Of a DNA stretch of 64,000 nt, positions 19,364 to 28,925 are shown in pieces. The stretch's first letter is position 1; every line of letters starts with the position of its first letter. Position numbers and translations under genes: made by a program. This DNA is from Colwellia sp. MB3u-41 (GTDB taxonomy: Bacteria > Pseudomonadota > Gammaproteobacteria > Enterobacterales > Alteromonadaceae), in contig NZ_JACGUT010000028.1 in NCBI RefSeq assembly GCF_014076845.1, forward strand, positions 62,001-126,000, written 5' to 3'. The notes below the pieces were generated by a model, which made no database searches, had not been told where the DNA came from, and saw nothing but the letters and a program-made list of their open reading frames with translations.

Positions 19364-20476
19364 CTAGTTAATATAATCAAATTCTTTTTTTAGTGAGCTA
19401 ATTGCTATATCGGCAGCATAAATAGCCCCTTCAAGGTAACCTGCATCTTGCTGAGCAAATTCACTACCTGCTAGATATAAATTCAATGATGATAGCTCAT
19501 CAGAAAAGCCCAATATGTTAAAGTCAGGATGTGCAGGAGGATCTGTTCTATCTTGCTCTATAGCAACGTAATCATCATTGCCCCAACTTTTTAAATAACA
19601 CTGATCGTATTGTTGTGCTTCGTCGCCAAACAATAGTCTGAGTTGCTCAATACAAAGGGCTTTTAACTGTTCTGTTGATATACTTTTTATAGCTTGAGGT
19701 GAAAGTCCAATAAAACCAAATAAAGCAAACCCCTGTTGATTTTTTGCTGATGCGTCATGAATTTCAACCATCGGTCCAGTTCGACTAAAGGCCTGCCCTG
19801 CTAATCCCTTATTTCGCCAAAAAGGTTTTTGATAAGTCGCTACAAATTTGGCTTGACCTGCCATCCAGGTTGGTACGGAAACTAATGCCTGGGTAAGCCT
19901 TTTACTCGCCCAATTTTCAGGTGTTAAGTATCGGCAAATAATTCTAGGTGGTAGCGCTAAGATTAAGTGGTCTGCTTGGTGCACGACGGTTGAAGTATCT
20001 TTTCTATTTTTTACTGTTACCTGCCAAATATCATTTATTTTTTCTACGTTATTAACAGAGCTACCAAGCTGATAGTTGTATATTGATAACTTGGCTTGTA
20101 GCGCTAAAATAAGCTTGTATAAGCCCCCAGTTAAACGATGTAATAATTGTCCTTGGCCATTTTCAATAATTTGTAGTTGAGTATTTACATTTTCCTGATA
20201 AACAACCGCTCCTTCAATGTGCTGCTGAAAAAGTTGCTGGTCTAAATTTTCCACTAATGTTTTCATACGGTGGTGATGAGGAAATATCCATGTTGGACCA
20301 AGATCATGCCATAGCGTTTTATCGTCATTCACTTCAGGTTGTTCACTGTATATTCGGCCACCGAAAATATCTTTTGCTTCAATGAGCAGATAAGGAATAT
20401 TCAATTTTTCCAATTGAAAGGCTGTATATAAACCAGCCAACCCGCCACCAACGATAATTACACGTTTATTATTCAT
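19364..20476 (-). CDS. FAD-dependent oxidoreductase, flavin amine oxidase-like
   Basis: A 370-residue cytoplasmic flavoprotein. The N-terminal dinucleotide-binding motif VIIVGGGLAGLYTAFQLEKL, the LLIEAKDIFGGRI segment typical of amine oxidases, and the C-terminal FAD motif YLAGSEFAQQDAGYLEGAIY are all present. It is shorter than classical monoamine oxidases (about 450), so the substrate is uncertain. It is divergent from a glutathione transferase gene and shares with it a promoter region holding two copies of an operator-like core. A glutaredoxin remnant follows. Confidence 0.85.
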   Translation of the reverse strand: MNNKRVIIVGGGLAGLYTAFQLEKLNIPYLLIEAKDIFGGRIYSEQPEVNDDKTLWHDLGPTWIFPHHHRMKTLVENLDQQLFQQHIEGAVVYQENVNTQLQIIENGQGQLLHRLTGGLYKLILALQAKLSIYNYQLGSSVNNVEKINDIWQVTVKNRKDTSTVVHQADHLILALPPRIICRYLTPENWASKRLTQALVSVPTWMAGQAKFVATYQKPFWRNKGLAGQAFSRTGPMVEIHDASAKNQQGFALFGFIGLSPQAIKSISTEQLKALCIEQLRLLFGDEAQQYDQCYLKSWGNDDYVAIEQDRTDPPAHPDFNILGFSDELSSLNLYLAGSEFAQQDAGYLEGAIYAADIAISSLKKEFDYIN

Positions 20477-20494
20477 ACACTCAAAGCTACCTAC

Positions 20495-20504
20495 CTACTG
20501 ATAG
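20495..20504. promoter_or_regulatory. Operator-like core, copy 1
   Basis: CTACTGATAG lies within CCTACTGATAGG, 19 bases upstream of the FAD-oxidoreductase start. The same 10-mer occurs in opposite orientation at 20605-20614. TetR-family operators often have this partly palindromic form. Confidence 0.5.
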
Positions 20505-20600
20505 GCGAATAATAGCCAGCGATGTCTTTTAAAGCAACTTAAATTTTCAGTAAAAGCTCAGCATAAATAAAATTTGACAATATAAATAAAACCTACCAAA

Positions 20601-20618
20601 CTATCTATCAGTAGATAG
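20601..20618. promoter_or_regulatory. Operator-like inverted repeat, copy 2
   Basis: CTATCTA-TCAG-TAGATAG is a perfect 7-base inverted repeat. Its centre CTATCAGTAG (20605-20614) is the complement of the core at 20495. It lies about 40 bases upstream of the glutathione transferase start and may be bound by the TetR regulator encoded at 18.5-19.0 kb. Confidence 0.55.
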
Positions 20619-20655
20619 CCAGATAATACAAAAAAAATTAATTAGAGATAAAAAT

Positions 20656-21273
20656 ATTAAAATATATGATGTAGAAGGTTTTCCTAACCCATTGCGTGTT
20701 CGCATGGCGTTAGCAGAGAAAAAGGCTTCTGACAAGGTCACTTTTATTGCTGTTGATGTGATGAACAAAGAACATCGAAGTGACGCTTTCCTCGCTATGA
20801 ACCCCTTAGCCAGCGTACCCGTATTGGCATTAGATGATGGAACTTATATCGCTGAATGTTCTGCTATTATTGAATATATCGACCACACTTTTGATGGCAT
20901 ATCGTTAACAGGCACAACGGCAAAATCGCGTGCGGTTATCAGTATGATGCAACGCAGAGCTGAATCGATGGTACTTAATGCTGTCGCCACTTATTTCCAC
21001 CATGCCACAGAAGGCTTAGGACCAGATTTAGAAACATATCAAAATAAAGAGTGGGGAAATAAACAAGGCGAAAAAGCCCTTGCCGGTTTTAAATATTTCA
21101 ATGATATTTTAAGTACTAACGCTTATGTCGCAGGGGAAACGTTTACCGTGGCTGACATTACCTTGTTTGCTGGTCTTGGTTTTGCTGATTTTGCAAAAAT
21201 AGCCATACCCAATGAATATACACATTTAATCACGTGGCGCGCTAAAGTCGCTGACCGCCCTAGCGTAAAGTAA
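20656..21273 (+). CDS. Glutathione S-transferase family protein
   Basis: A glutathione transferase: thioredoxin-fold N-terminal domain (IYDVEGFPNPLRVRMALAEK, NPLASVPVLALDDGTYIAEC with cis-Pro and the ES-like glutathione contact) and an all-helical C-terminal domain. The homologous start would be MKIYDVEG, but the sequence here reads ATT AAA ATA TAT at 20656. No ATG, GTG or TTG exists before TTG 20692, which would delete the first beta strand. AGAG lies eight bases before the ATT. Either ATT is used as a rare start, giving 205 residues, or the start codon has mutated and the gene is impaired. It is divergent from the FAD enzyme. Confidence 0.8.
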   Translation: MKIYDVEGFPNPLRVRMALAEKKASDKVTFIAVDVMNKEHRSDAFLAMNPLASVPVLALDDGTYIAECSAIIEYIDHTFDGISLTGTTAKSRAVISMMQRRAESMVLNAVATYFHHATEGLGPDLETYQNKEWGNKQGEKALAGFKYFNDILSTNAYVAGETFTVADITLFAGLGFADFAKIAIPNEYTHLITWRAKVADRPSVK

Positions 21274-21360
21274 AAGTAACGACGGTTATATTAAGTGATG
21301 CATCTAGTATCACTTAATAGTGATTAACTACATATATCATGGTTTTAAATAGGATTAATT

Positions 21361-22065
21361 ATGGAAATTCTAGCTAATTTTGAGAAAAGAGCTATCGTTC
21401 ACAGCACGGCATTAGCATGGCTAACTTCGCCTATGCCAGGCGTAGACAGAAGACCATTAGACCGAGTGGGTGGTGAAGTAGCAAGAGCAACTTCAATTGT
21501 GCGATACGCAAAAGGGAGTAAATTCTCTCCTCATGTTCATACCGGTGGTGAAGAATTTATTGTGCTTGAGGGGGTATTTCAAGATGAGCATGATGATTAT
21601 CCTGCTGGATCTTATATTCGAAACCCTCCGCAATCGAGTCATACTCCTCGATCCGACCACGGTTGTATTATCTTTGTTAAATTGTGGCAATTTCAACCTG
21701 AAGATAGAACACAGGTGAGTCTTATGATGGATAAGATACCTGCGATTTCTTCTCAAGCAGCCGGTGTATCTATTACCCCTTTATACAAAGACGAAATAGA
21801 AGAAGTATCAGTTTTTGATTTTGAATCGAATGCAAAAATGAATTTTTTAGCACCCGATGGAGCAGAATTTTTTGTACTAAGCGGTGAGATACAGGCAGGA
21901 GATGACTTATTACAACAACATAGTTGGATGCGTTTACCTTTAGGTGATTCATTAATAGTCACAGCAAAAAATCATGATGCAAAAGTTTGGATTAAAACAG
22001 GAAACTTAGCTGATGTAAGTAATCAAATAAAACGAGTTCAAGCAGCTAGCCCCTCTAATAAGTAG
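21361..22065 (+). CDS. Bicupin protein, ChrR-like cupin
   Basis: A 234-residue cytoplasmic protein with two cupin halves. The first (about residues 45-110) has the metal-binding set HVHTGGEEFIVLEG and later SSHTP, typical of ChrR-type anti-sigma cupins and cupin_7. The second (about 155-215) is weaker (FFVLSGEIQAGDDLLQQHSW). No zinc-binding anti-sigma N-terminal domain and no ECF sigma gene are present, so this is more likely a stress-related metal enzyme or binding protein than a ChrR regulator. It lies 87 bases after the glutathione transferase gene. Confidence 0.75.
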   Translation: MEILANFEKRAIVHSTALAWLTSPMPGVDRRPLDRVGGEVARATSIVRYAKGSKFSPHVHTGGEEFIVLEGVFQDEHDDYPAGSYIRNPPQSSHTPRSDHGCIIFVKLWQFQPEDRTQVSLMMDKIPAISSQAAGVSITPLYKDEIEEVSVFDFESNAKMNFLAPDGAEFFVLSGEIQAGDDLLQQHSWMRLPLGDSLIVTAKNHDAKVWIKTGNLADVSNQIKRVQAASPSNK

Positions 22066-22084
22066 CAACATAAAATATAAACGA

Positions 22085-23023
22085 CTAATATAATTGTTCA
22101 AAATTGGGAATAGCACGTTCCCAAATAGGAATATCTTTTCCTAAATATTCGCGCACAGCATCAAAAAATAGTCGCGTTCTAACAGGAAGATCACGATGAG
22201 GATATACTGCATAAATAGCGCCATATTCCATTAATTTAACGTCGGTTAATAACGGAACTAAACGGCCATCTTTAACTTCATTATCGAGAACAAAAGCCGG
22301 TGCGACAAAAAATGCGGTATCTGACAGTGTTTTCATTAACAAAACTTCTGCATCGTTTGCTCTATAGATACTGTTCAGTTTCTGCTCCTTAGCTTCACCA
22401 TTTTGATCATAGTAACGTACCCCTTCCACTTTAAAAGAGGTGCTTGCATAACTCGCTGCAGGTAAGTGCGTTAAATCTTCAATAGTTTTAGGCATACCAT
22501 AATTTTCGATAAACACCGGTGTAGCCAAAATTAACAAACGGTTGCGGGCAATTTTTCGCGCGATTAATGATGAATCTTTTGGTTCTCCGATACGAAACGC
22601 TAAATCAAAACCTTCTGAAACTATATCGATAACGCGGTCATCTAAACGCAGCTCAACTTCAACTTGAGGAAAACGCATTTGAAAGTCGTTAATCACCGGC
22701 TGCAAGTAACGTTTACCAAATAAGGTTGAAGAGGTTATTTTAAGGACACCTTGTGGCTCTAAATGATAATTTTCAGCCATACGGACTGTTTCGCCCAGTA
22801 ACTCTCTTAGCTCAGCTGCTTTTTTAACCATCTCTGCGCCAGCGGCTGTTAAAGAGAATGAACGAGTTGTACGGTTAAGCAGCCTAACGCCTAATTGTTC
22901 TTCTAGGCGACTCAGTTGTTTAGAAATAACGGAACGGTCGATATTGCGAACTTCTGCTGCTTTAATAAAAGAGCCCTGTTCAACAACTTCAAGTAACATT
23001 AATAACCGACTGGTTGTATCCAT
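22085..23023 (-). CDS. LysR family transcriptional regulator
   Basis: A 312-residue LysR protein. The N-terminal winged helix (LLEVVEQGSFIKAAEVRNID, SVISKQLSRLEEQLGVRLLN) is followed by the periplasmic-binding-like effector domain starting near residue 90 (GVLKITSSTLFGKRYLQPVI). The class resembles DsdC/YafC-like members that regulate a divergent neighbour. It is transcribed away from the RND pump operon at 23.1-29 kb, with an inverted repeat in the 120-base gap, so it probably controls that pump. Confidence 0.9.
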   Translation of the reverse strand: MDTTSRLLMLLEVVEQGSFIKAAEVRNIDRSVISKQLSRLEEQLGVRLLNRTTRSFSLTAAGAEMVKKAAELRELLGETVRMAENYHLEPQGVLKITSSTLFGKRYLQPVINDFQMRFPQVEVELRLDDRVIDIVSEGFDLAFRIGEPKDSSLIARKIARNRLLILATPVFIENYGMPKTIEDLTHLPAASYASTSFKVEGVRYYDQNGEAKEQKLNSIYRANDAEVLLMKTLSDTAFFVAPAFVLDNEVKDGRLVPLLTDVKLMEYGAIYAVYPHRDLPVRTRLFFDAVREYLGKDIPIWERAIPNFEQLY

Positions 23024-23046
23024 ATTTCTTCAACTTAATAATTTAA

Positions 23047-23067
23047 TTGGTGCTATTTTGGCACTAA
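23047..23067. promoter_or_regulatory. Putative LysR binding site
   Basis: TTGGTGC-TATTTTG-GCACTAA is a 21-base near-perfect inverted repeat (6 of 7 positions per arm). It lies 23 bases before the lysR start and about 75 bases before the pump adaptor gene. Its shape and position fit a LysR-type box. Confidence 0.5.
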
Positions 23068-23142
23068 TCAAATGCGAAATCTATGGTTTTTATCAACAGG
23101 TTTATTCCGTAAAATTGCGACCAAATTAAAAGAGGTCTCATC

Positions 23143-24333
23143 ATGAATAAACATTTAATCGCAGTAGCTATTACTCTGGCCAGCTTAACCTTCTTGGGTT
23201 GCTCAGAAGAGCCTAGCCAAAATACACAGCAACAACAACAACAACAACTGCAGTCAATTGATGTAGCAGAAGTTCTGGTGAAGTCTGTACAAAATTGGCA
23301 TACCTATACCACACGCTTAGAAGCGCCACAGCAAGTCGCATTAAAACCTCGTGTTTCTGGCGTAATTGAGCATATTGCCTTTAATGAAGGTGAGCAGATA
23401 AAAACGGGTGATCTTCTTTTTAAACTAGATGACCGCCCATTTCTAGCAATAGTCGCGAGTTTGGCTGCACAAATTAACAGTGCAAAAGCAGCATTAGATC
23501 AAGCGCAGAGTGAAGAAAAACGTGCTACTCGGTTAACTGAGCGAAAAGCAATATCAACTGAACAGGCGGAATCACGCACCTCTACATTACGTCAACGCGA
23601 GGCACAGCTTGCTGCTTTACAGGCACAATTAACAGCGGCACAACTAGATTTAGAGTTTACCTCTATCCGTTCACCTATCGACGGCATAATCTCTCGCGCC
23701 AATATTACTAAAGGTAATAACATTCTAGCAGGACAAAGTGTGCTGACCACGATTGTTTCTAACCAAGCGATGTTTGCATATTTTGATATTGATGAACGCA
23801 CGTGGAATAGCGACTTTGCCAATATTAGTGCTACTGACCAACAACAAGTTGTTATGCAAAAACTAGGACAAAGTGAATTTTCTTATAAAGGTTACATTGA
23901 TTTTATTGACAACCAAATAAACTCGTCTACTGGCACATTGCGCGTTAGAGCCGTATTTAATGAAGACAAAAACCAATTGCGCGCAGGTTCTTTTGCACGT
24001 ATTAAGTTAGCGGCGAATGCCGTCAACGAAAAAATTATCGTACCTGCTCGTGCAATTGGTACCGACTTAAAAAATAATTTTGTCTTAACCGTCGGTGAAA
24101 ACAATATTTTGCAATATAAGCTTGTTCAGTTAGGTGAGCGTTACGGTAGCTTGCAGGCGATTACTTCTGGATTAAAAGTCACCGATATTATCGCAGTTAA
24201 TGGTCCGGCCCGAGTTGGACCTGGCATGCCTATCGCACCTAATAACGTAAAAATTGATAGTGCAGGTATTGCCTTTACTTTGTCACCCGATGCTGATGCC
24301 AGTTTAACGGCAAAACTAACGTCAAAAGAATAA
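23143..24333 (+). CDS. RND efflux periplasmic adaptor lipoprotein
   Basis: A 396-residue AcrA/MexA-type adaptor with a lipobox LTFLGC (Cys20). A run of seven Gln (residues 29-35, encoded by CAA/CAG repeats) forms a flexible linker after the lipid anchor. The lipoyl halves (PRVSGVIEHIAFNEGEQIKT and SIRSPIDGIISRANITKGNN), the helical hairpin and the beta-barrel follow in the usual order. It is the first gene of a pump operon (adaptor, permease, outer-membrane factor, oxidoreductase) with gaps of 3-10 bases. Confidence 0.93.
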   Translation: MNKHLIAVAITLASLTFLGCSEEPSQNTQQQQQQQLQSIDVAEVLVKSVQNWHTYTTRLEAPQQVALKPRVSGVIEHIAFNEGEQIKTGDLLFKLDDRPFLAIVASLAAQINSAKAALDQAQSEEKRATRLTERKAISTEQAESRTSTLRQREAQLAALQAQLTAAQLDLEFTSIRSPIDGIISRANITKGNNILAGQSVLTTIVSNQAMFAYFDIDERTWNSDFANISATDQQQVVMQKLGQSEFSYKGYIDFIDNQINSSTGTLRVRAVFNEDKNQLRAGSFARIKLAANAVNEKIIVPARAIGTDLKNNFVLTVGENNILQYKLVQLGERYGSLQAITSGLKVTDIIAVNGPARVGPGMPIAPNNVKIDSAGIAFTLSPDADASLTAKLTSKE

Positions 24334-24342
24334 GAGTTAATC

Positions 24343-27300
24343 ATGAAATTTTCCCACTTTTTTATACAGCGACCTATATTTGCCGCGGTCTTGTCATTAA
24401 TAATTTTACTTGCTGGCGGGCTTTCACTTTTTCAACTACCCGTCAGTGAATACCCCGAAGTCGTTCCGCCAACAGTCGTTGTTACGGCAAATTACCCAGG
24501 CGCAAACCCTTCAGTTATCGCACAGACGGTGGCAACGCCACTTGAACAAGAAATAAACGGTACTGAAAACATGTTATATATGTTTTCTCAAGCCACTGGC
24601 GATGGTCGCATGACCTTAACCGTTACTTTTGCTTTAGGCACCGATCTAGACCGTGCACAAGTGCAAGTACAAAATAGCGTTAACAGTGCATTATCTCGCT
24701 TACCCGAAGAAGTACAACGCCTAGGTGTGATCGCAGAAAAGTCATCTCCTGACTTGGCGATGGTTGTACACCTATACTCACCAGAAGAAACTCACGACAC
24801 GGCATATCTATCAAACTATGCAGATCTCTATGTTAAAGATCAAATTACCCGCTTAGCTGGTGTTGGTGACGTAAAATTATTTGGTGGTGGCCAATACTCA
24901 ATGCGCGTGTGGCTTAATCCAGATGCATTAGCTGCGCGTGAACTCACCGCGACTGATGTTATTCAAGCACTACGAGCGCAAAACCAGCAAGTTGCCGCTG
25001 GTAGTTTAGGGTCTCAACCTGCTGCTAACGATAGCCAATTTCAAGTCTTACTTAATGTTAAAGGTCGACTTGATAACATTGAAGAATTTGAGCAAGTTAT
25101 TATTAAAGTTGGCGAGCAAGGTCAACTGACTCGATTAAAAGATGTTGCGCGTGTTGACTTAGGGCAAAATACTTATGCATTGCGTGCTATGTTAGACGGC
25201 CAGCCTGCACTCGCTATGCCTATTTTTCAACGCCCAGGCTCTAATGCTATAGAATTATCAGATCAAGTACGTGCAACTATGGCCGTATTATCTGAAGATT
25301 TTCCTGCTGGTGTTGAGTATGACATTGTTTACGATCCTACTATTTTCGTACGTGATTCCATTGACGCAGTAATAACCACTTTAATTGAAGCAATTGTGTT
25401 GGTCGTTATCGTTGTAGTGCTATTTTTACAAACGTGGCGCGCTTCAATCATTCCTTTAATTGCTGTGCCAATTTCATTAATTGGTACCTTTGCCGTAATG
25501 CAATTACTTGGCGTATCAATTAATACCTTATCTTTATTTGGCTTAGTGCTCGCCATAGGTATTGTCGTTGATGACGCTATTGTGGTGGTTGAAAATGTCG
25601 AACGTAACATTGAAAAAGGCTTAACACCTTTAGAAGCGACAAAAGTTGCGATGACCGAAGTCACAGGGCCTATTATCGCTATTGCATTAGTCTTAAGTGC
25701 TGTGTTTATTCCTACGGCATTTATCAGTGGTGTATCAGGTCAATTTTATAAACAATTTGCCTTAACCATTACCATATCAACCATCATTTCAGCCTTTAAC
25801 TCATTAACGTTGTCGCCAGCATTAGCAGCATTATTATTAAAATCACACGACAGTAAGCCAGACCGATTAACACGTCTACTTAATAAGCTTTTTGGCCGTT
25901 GGTTATTCACCCCTTTTAACCGAGTTTTTGACCGTGGCAGTAATGGTTACCAAAAGTTAGTTAAAAAATTAATGCGTATGAGTGTGGTCGTTATTGTTGC
26001 TTATATTGCGCTACTGGGCGGAACAGTTCAGCTATTTAATACAGTCCCTGGTGGCTTCATTCCTGCACAAGACAAGCAATACCTTATTGCGATAGCACAA
26101 TTACCTGATGCAGCAAGCCTTGACCGCACACATGCCGTTGTCAGAGATATGGAAAAGATAGCACTACAAATACCCGGCGTTGCTCATACCGTATCTTTCC
26201 CTGGATTGTCAGTGAATGGCTTTACTAATAGCCCGAACAGCGGCATTGTCTTTGTTCCACTCGATGCCTTTGCGCTTCGTACTGATCCTAGCCGTTCAGC
26301 GATGGCAATTGCAGCACAATTAAACCAGCGTTTTACTGCTATCGATGAAGCCTTTGTGGCTGTTTTCCCACCACCACCGATCCAAGGTTTAGGCACTACA
26401 GGTGGCTTTAAATTACAAATTGAAGACCGTGGTAATAAAGGTTTTGAAACATTATTTAATAGCCTACAAGCCGTTATTAACAAAGCGAGAAAAGACCCCG
26501 CATTGGTCGGGCTTTTTTCAAGTTTTAGAATTCAAGTACCCCAAATGGATATAGACATTGACCGTGAACAAGCGCTCATCCAAGGGATCCCTCTTGATGA
26601 AGTTTTTAATGCTTTGCAAGTATATTTAGGCTCGGTATATGTTAATGACTTCAATATGTTTGGCCGTACCTACCAAGTCAAAGCTCAGGCAGAAGCTGAG
26701 TTTCGCCAAGACCCTGATCAAATATTAAACCTCAAAGTACGTAATCGCCAAGGCAACATGGTGCCGTTAGGTTCTGTTTTAACGGTAACGCCAACAACAG
26801 GGCCTGATAGAGTGATGCATTACAATGGCTACCCTAGTGCTGAGCTTAATGGTAGCCCGGCTCCTGGATATAGTTCAGACCAAGCACAGACTGCGATAGA
26901 AAATATTTTGGCTGATACGCTACCCAAAGGTATTACTTACGAATGGACCGAGGTGACTTACCAACAAATATTGGCAGGAAATACTATGGTTTATGTTTTT
27001 CCGTTAGTCGTACTATTAGTTTTTATGGTGTTAGCCGCGCAATATGAAAGTTTGCGGTTACCCTTAGCCATTATCCTTATTGTACCCATGACGATATTTT
27101 CTGCGCTGTTAGGTGTTTGGTTTGTTGGCTCAGACAACAATATTTTCACCCAGATTGCGTTAATTGTACTCGTCGCCCTAGCCTCAAAAAATGCCATATT
27201 AATGGTGGAGTTTGCTAAAGATCAAAACCAGAATGGCTTGTCTCATTTTGACGCCATTATTGAGTCGTGTAAGCTGCGTTTACGTCCGATACTCATGACT

Positions 27301-27486
27301 TCAATTGCATTTACAGCAGGTGTGCTACCGTTAGTTTTTGCTACGGGTGCAGGAGCTGAAATGCGCCATGCTATGGGCAATGCCGTATTTTCAGGCATGA
27401 TAGGTGTTACTGTGTTTGGCCTATTATTTACGCCAGTATTTTATATATTAGTGACCAAGACTCAACCCAAAAAGAATGAGGAATAG
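24343..27486 (+). CDS. RND-family multidrug efflux permease (AcrB/MexB-type)
   Basis: A 1047-residue HAE1 family permease: N-terminus MKFSHFFIQRPIFAAVLSLI, the proton-relay motif LAIGIVVDDAIVVVENVERN in TM4, and the C-terminal ALASKNAILMVEFAKDQ segment. Length and motifs are those of drug exporters such as AcrB, MexB and MexF. It follows its adaptor by nine bases and precedes its outer-membrane factor by three, giving a self-contained tripartite pump. Confidence 0.95.
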   Translation: MKFSHFFIQRPIFAAVLSLIILLAGGLSLFQLPVSEYPEVVPPTVVVTANYPGANPSVIAQTVATPLEQEINGTENMLYMFSQATGDGRMTLTVTFALGTDLDRAQVQVQNSVNSALSRLPEEVQRLGVIAEKSSPDLAMVVHLYSPEETHDTAYLSNYADLYVKDQITRLAGVGDVKLFGGGQYSMRVWLNPDALAARELTATDVIQALRAQNQQVAAGSLGSQPAANDSQFQVLLNVKGRLDNIEEFEQVIIKVGEQGQLTRLKDVARVDLGQNTYALRAMLDGQPALAMPIFQRPGSNAIELSDQVRATMAVLSEDFPAGVEYDIVYDPTIFVRDSIDAVITTLIEAIVLVVIVVVLFLQTWRASIIPLIAVPISLIGTFAVMQLLGVSINTLSLFGLVLAIGIVVDDAIVVVENVERNIEKGLTPLEATKVAMTEVTGPIIAIALVLSAVFIPTAFISGVSGQFYKQFALTITISTIISAFNSLTLSPALAALLLKSHDSKPDRLTRLLNKLFGRWLFTPFNRVFDRGSNGYQKLVKKLMRMSVVVIVAYIALLGGTVQLFNTVPGGFIPAQDKQYLIAIAQLPDAASLDRTHAVVRDMEKIALQIPGVAHTVSFPGLSVNGFTNSPNSGIVFVPLDAFALRTDPSRSAMAIAAQLNQRFTAIDEAFVAVFPPPPIQGLGTTGGFKLQIEDRGNKGFETLFNSLQAVINKARKDPALVGLFSSFRIQVPQMDIDIDREQALIQGIPLDEVFNALQVYLGSVYVNDFNMFGRTYQVKAQAEAEFRQDPDQILNLKVRNRQGNMVPLGSVLTVTPTTGPDRVMHYNGYPSAELNGSPAPGYSSDQAQTAIENILADTLPKGITYEWTEVTYQQILAGNTMVYVFPLVVLLVFMVLAAQYESLRLPLAIILIVPMTIFSALLGVWFVGSDNNIFTQIALIVLVALASKNAILMVEFAKDQNQNGLSHFDAIIESCKLRLRPILMTSIAFTAGVLPLVFATGAGAEMRHAMGNAVFSGMIGVTVFGLLFTPVFYILVTKTQPKKNEE

Positions 27487-27489
27487 CAG

Positions 27490-28911
27490 ATGATTAACTT
27501 ACTTATCAAGCGATTTAAAGCCAAGCAGCTAAAAACAAAGTTAACCATTAGCGCCGTTTTAGTGGCGACCTTCTTGTCAGGTTGTGCTAATAAAATTGAT
27601 GAAAAACAGCATCAACAACTGATGAAAAAATTTATTGCGGACGCAGAAATAGCCACGCAATTGACAGGTAAAGACGAAATAAACTGGTGGCAACAACTTA
27701 GCTCAACGCAATTGAATCAATTGGTCAAAGATGCGCTGGCTAACAATTACAACTTACAAACGAGTCAGCTCGAATTACAGAGTGCACTTGCCCGATTAAG
27801 CGCACAAGAAGCCGATTTTTTACCCCAAGGTGGGCTAGAAATTGGTGCGCAGCGAACAAGTGTAGCAGACAACATCAGTCGTCAATCCAATGCTAATTTG
27901 GCAATGAATTGGCAACTCGATTTGTTTGGGCGCATGAGTGCGTTAGTCGATGCGGCCAACGCATCCGCCATGAGTCAAGCCGAGCAATTACGTGCTTTAC
28001 AAACTCAAGTGGTTGCATCGGTCGTTAAAGGCTACATTAGCTATCAGGGCAATAAGCAAAAACAGCATATTGTGAACATGCAAATTACCGCGCTTGAACA
28101 AAGCATCGAAGTACTTGAGGCACGTGTTCAAGAAGGTATTGCTAATGAACTGGACTTAAACCGCACTCGTGCACAGCTAAGCCGCCAGCAAGCATTACTT
28201 CCTGACACCATTTATGCTCAATACCGCGACTTATCAACACTTGCATTACTCAGTGGTCGTTTAAGTGGTGATTTAGTGCTAAAAGATGAACAAGGGGTAT
28301 TTGACTTACCTTTTGAGGTAGCTTTAGCTCAACCGAATGAGTCAATAGCCTTACGTCCTGACATTAGCCAAGCGTTATATGAGTTTAGCCAAGCAAACTC
28401 TCTAAGCATCGCAGCAAGTAAAGCCTTACTGCCTGACATTAGTTTACATGCTTTTGCAGGTGTATTAAGTCTAGGTAATAATCAACTCAATAATACGCAA
28501 CAACAATGGCAAGTTGCTCCGCAAATACAATGGTCGCTGTTAAGTTATCCTGCGTTATTAGCACAACGTGATGCTCAGCAATATTTGAGTGAAGCGGCTT
28601 ATAGCCAGTATCAGCAGGTCGTGCTTAGTGCCATCAATGAAAGTGAGCTTTCATTGCGGTTGCTAACAAAACAACTTAAACAAAAAGGGTTTGCAGATAA
28701 ACGTTTTACCTATGCCAATAACGCTTTTATTCAGGCCAATGCTATGTACCAAGAGGGGCAGATCCCTTACTTAGAGTTGTTAGATGCGCGGCAGGATGTT
28801 TTAATAGCCCAAGAAAATGCAGTTAACGCGACAATTTCATCATCGTTAGCCAAAGTAACCGCTTATCAAGCGTTTAACGGCCGATGGAGTTATGGTTTAA
28901 TCACCTTGTAA
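27490..28911 (+). CDS. Outer-membrane efflux lipoprotein (NodT/OprM-type)
   Basis: A 473-residue outer-membrane factor. A lipobox VATFLSGC (Cys32) is followed by the WWQQLSSTQLNQLVKDALAN motif that typifies the NodT family and two long coiled-coil halves (for example LQSALARLSAQEADFLPQGG and ANELDLNRTRAQLSRQQA). It forms the TolC-like channel of the pump encoded just upstream. Length and order are normal. Confidence 0.93.
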   Translation: MINLLIKRFKAKQLKTKLTISAVLVATFLSGCANKIDEKQHQQLMKKFIADAEIATQLTGKDEINWWQQLSSTQLNQLVKDALANNYNLQTSQLELQSALARLSAQEADFLPQGGLEIGAQRTSVADNISRQSNANLAMNWQLDLFGRMSALVDAANASAMSQAEQLRALQTQVVASVVKGYISYQGNKQKQHIVNMQITALEQSIEVLEARVQEGIANELDLNRTRAQLSRQQALLPDTIYAQYRDLSTLALLSGRLSGDLVLKDEQGVFDLPFEVALAQPNESIALRPDISQALYEFSQANSLSIAASKALLPDISLHAFAGVLSLGNNQLNNTQQQWQVAPQIQWSLLSYPALLAQRDAQQYLSEAAYSQYQQVVLSAINESELSLRLLTKQLKQKGFADKRFTYANNAFIQANAMYQEGQIPYLELLDARQDVLIAQENAVNATISSSLAKVTAYQAFNGRWSYGLITL

Positions 28912-28925
28912 AATTTGAGTTTTTT

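Noticed and set aside
21361-22065. ChrR anti-sigma factor
   Set aside because: The cupin matches but the zinc-binding anti-sigma N-terminal domain and a sigma factor gene are absent.
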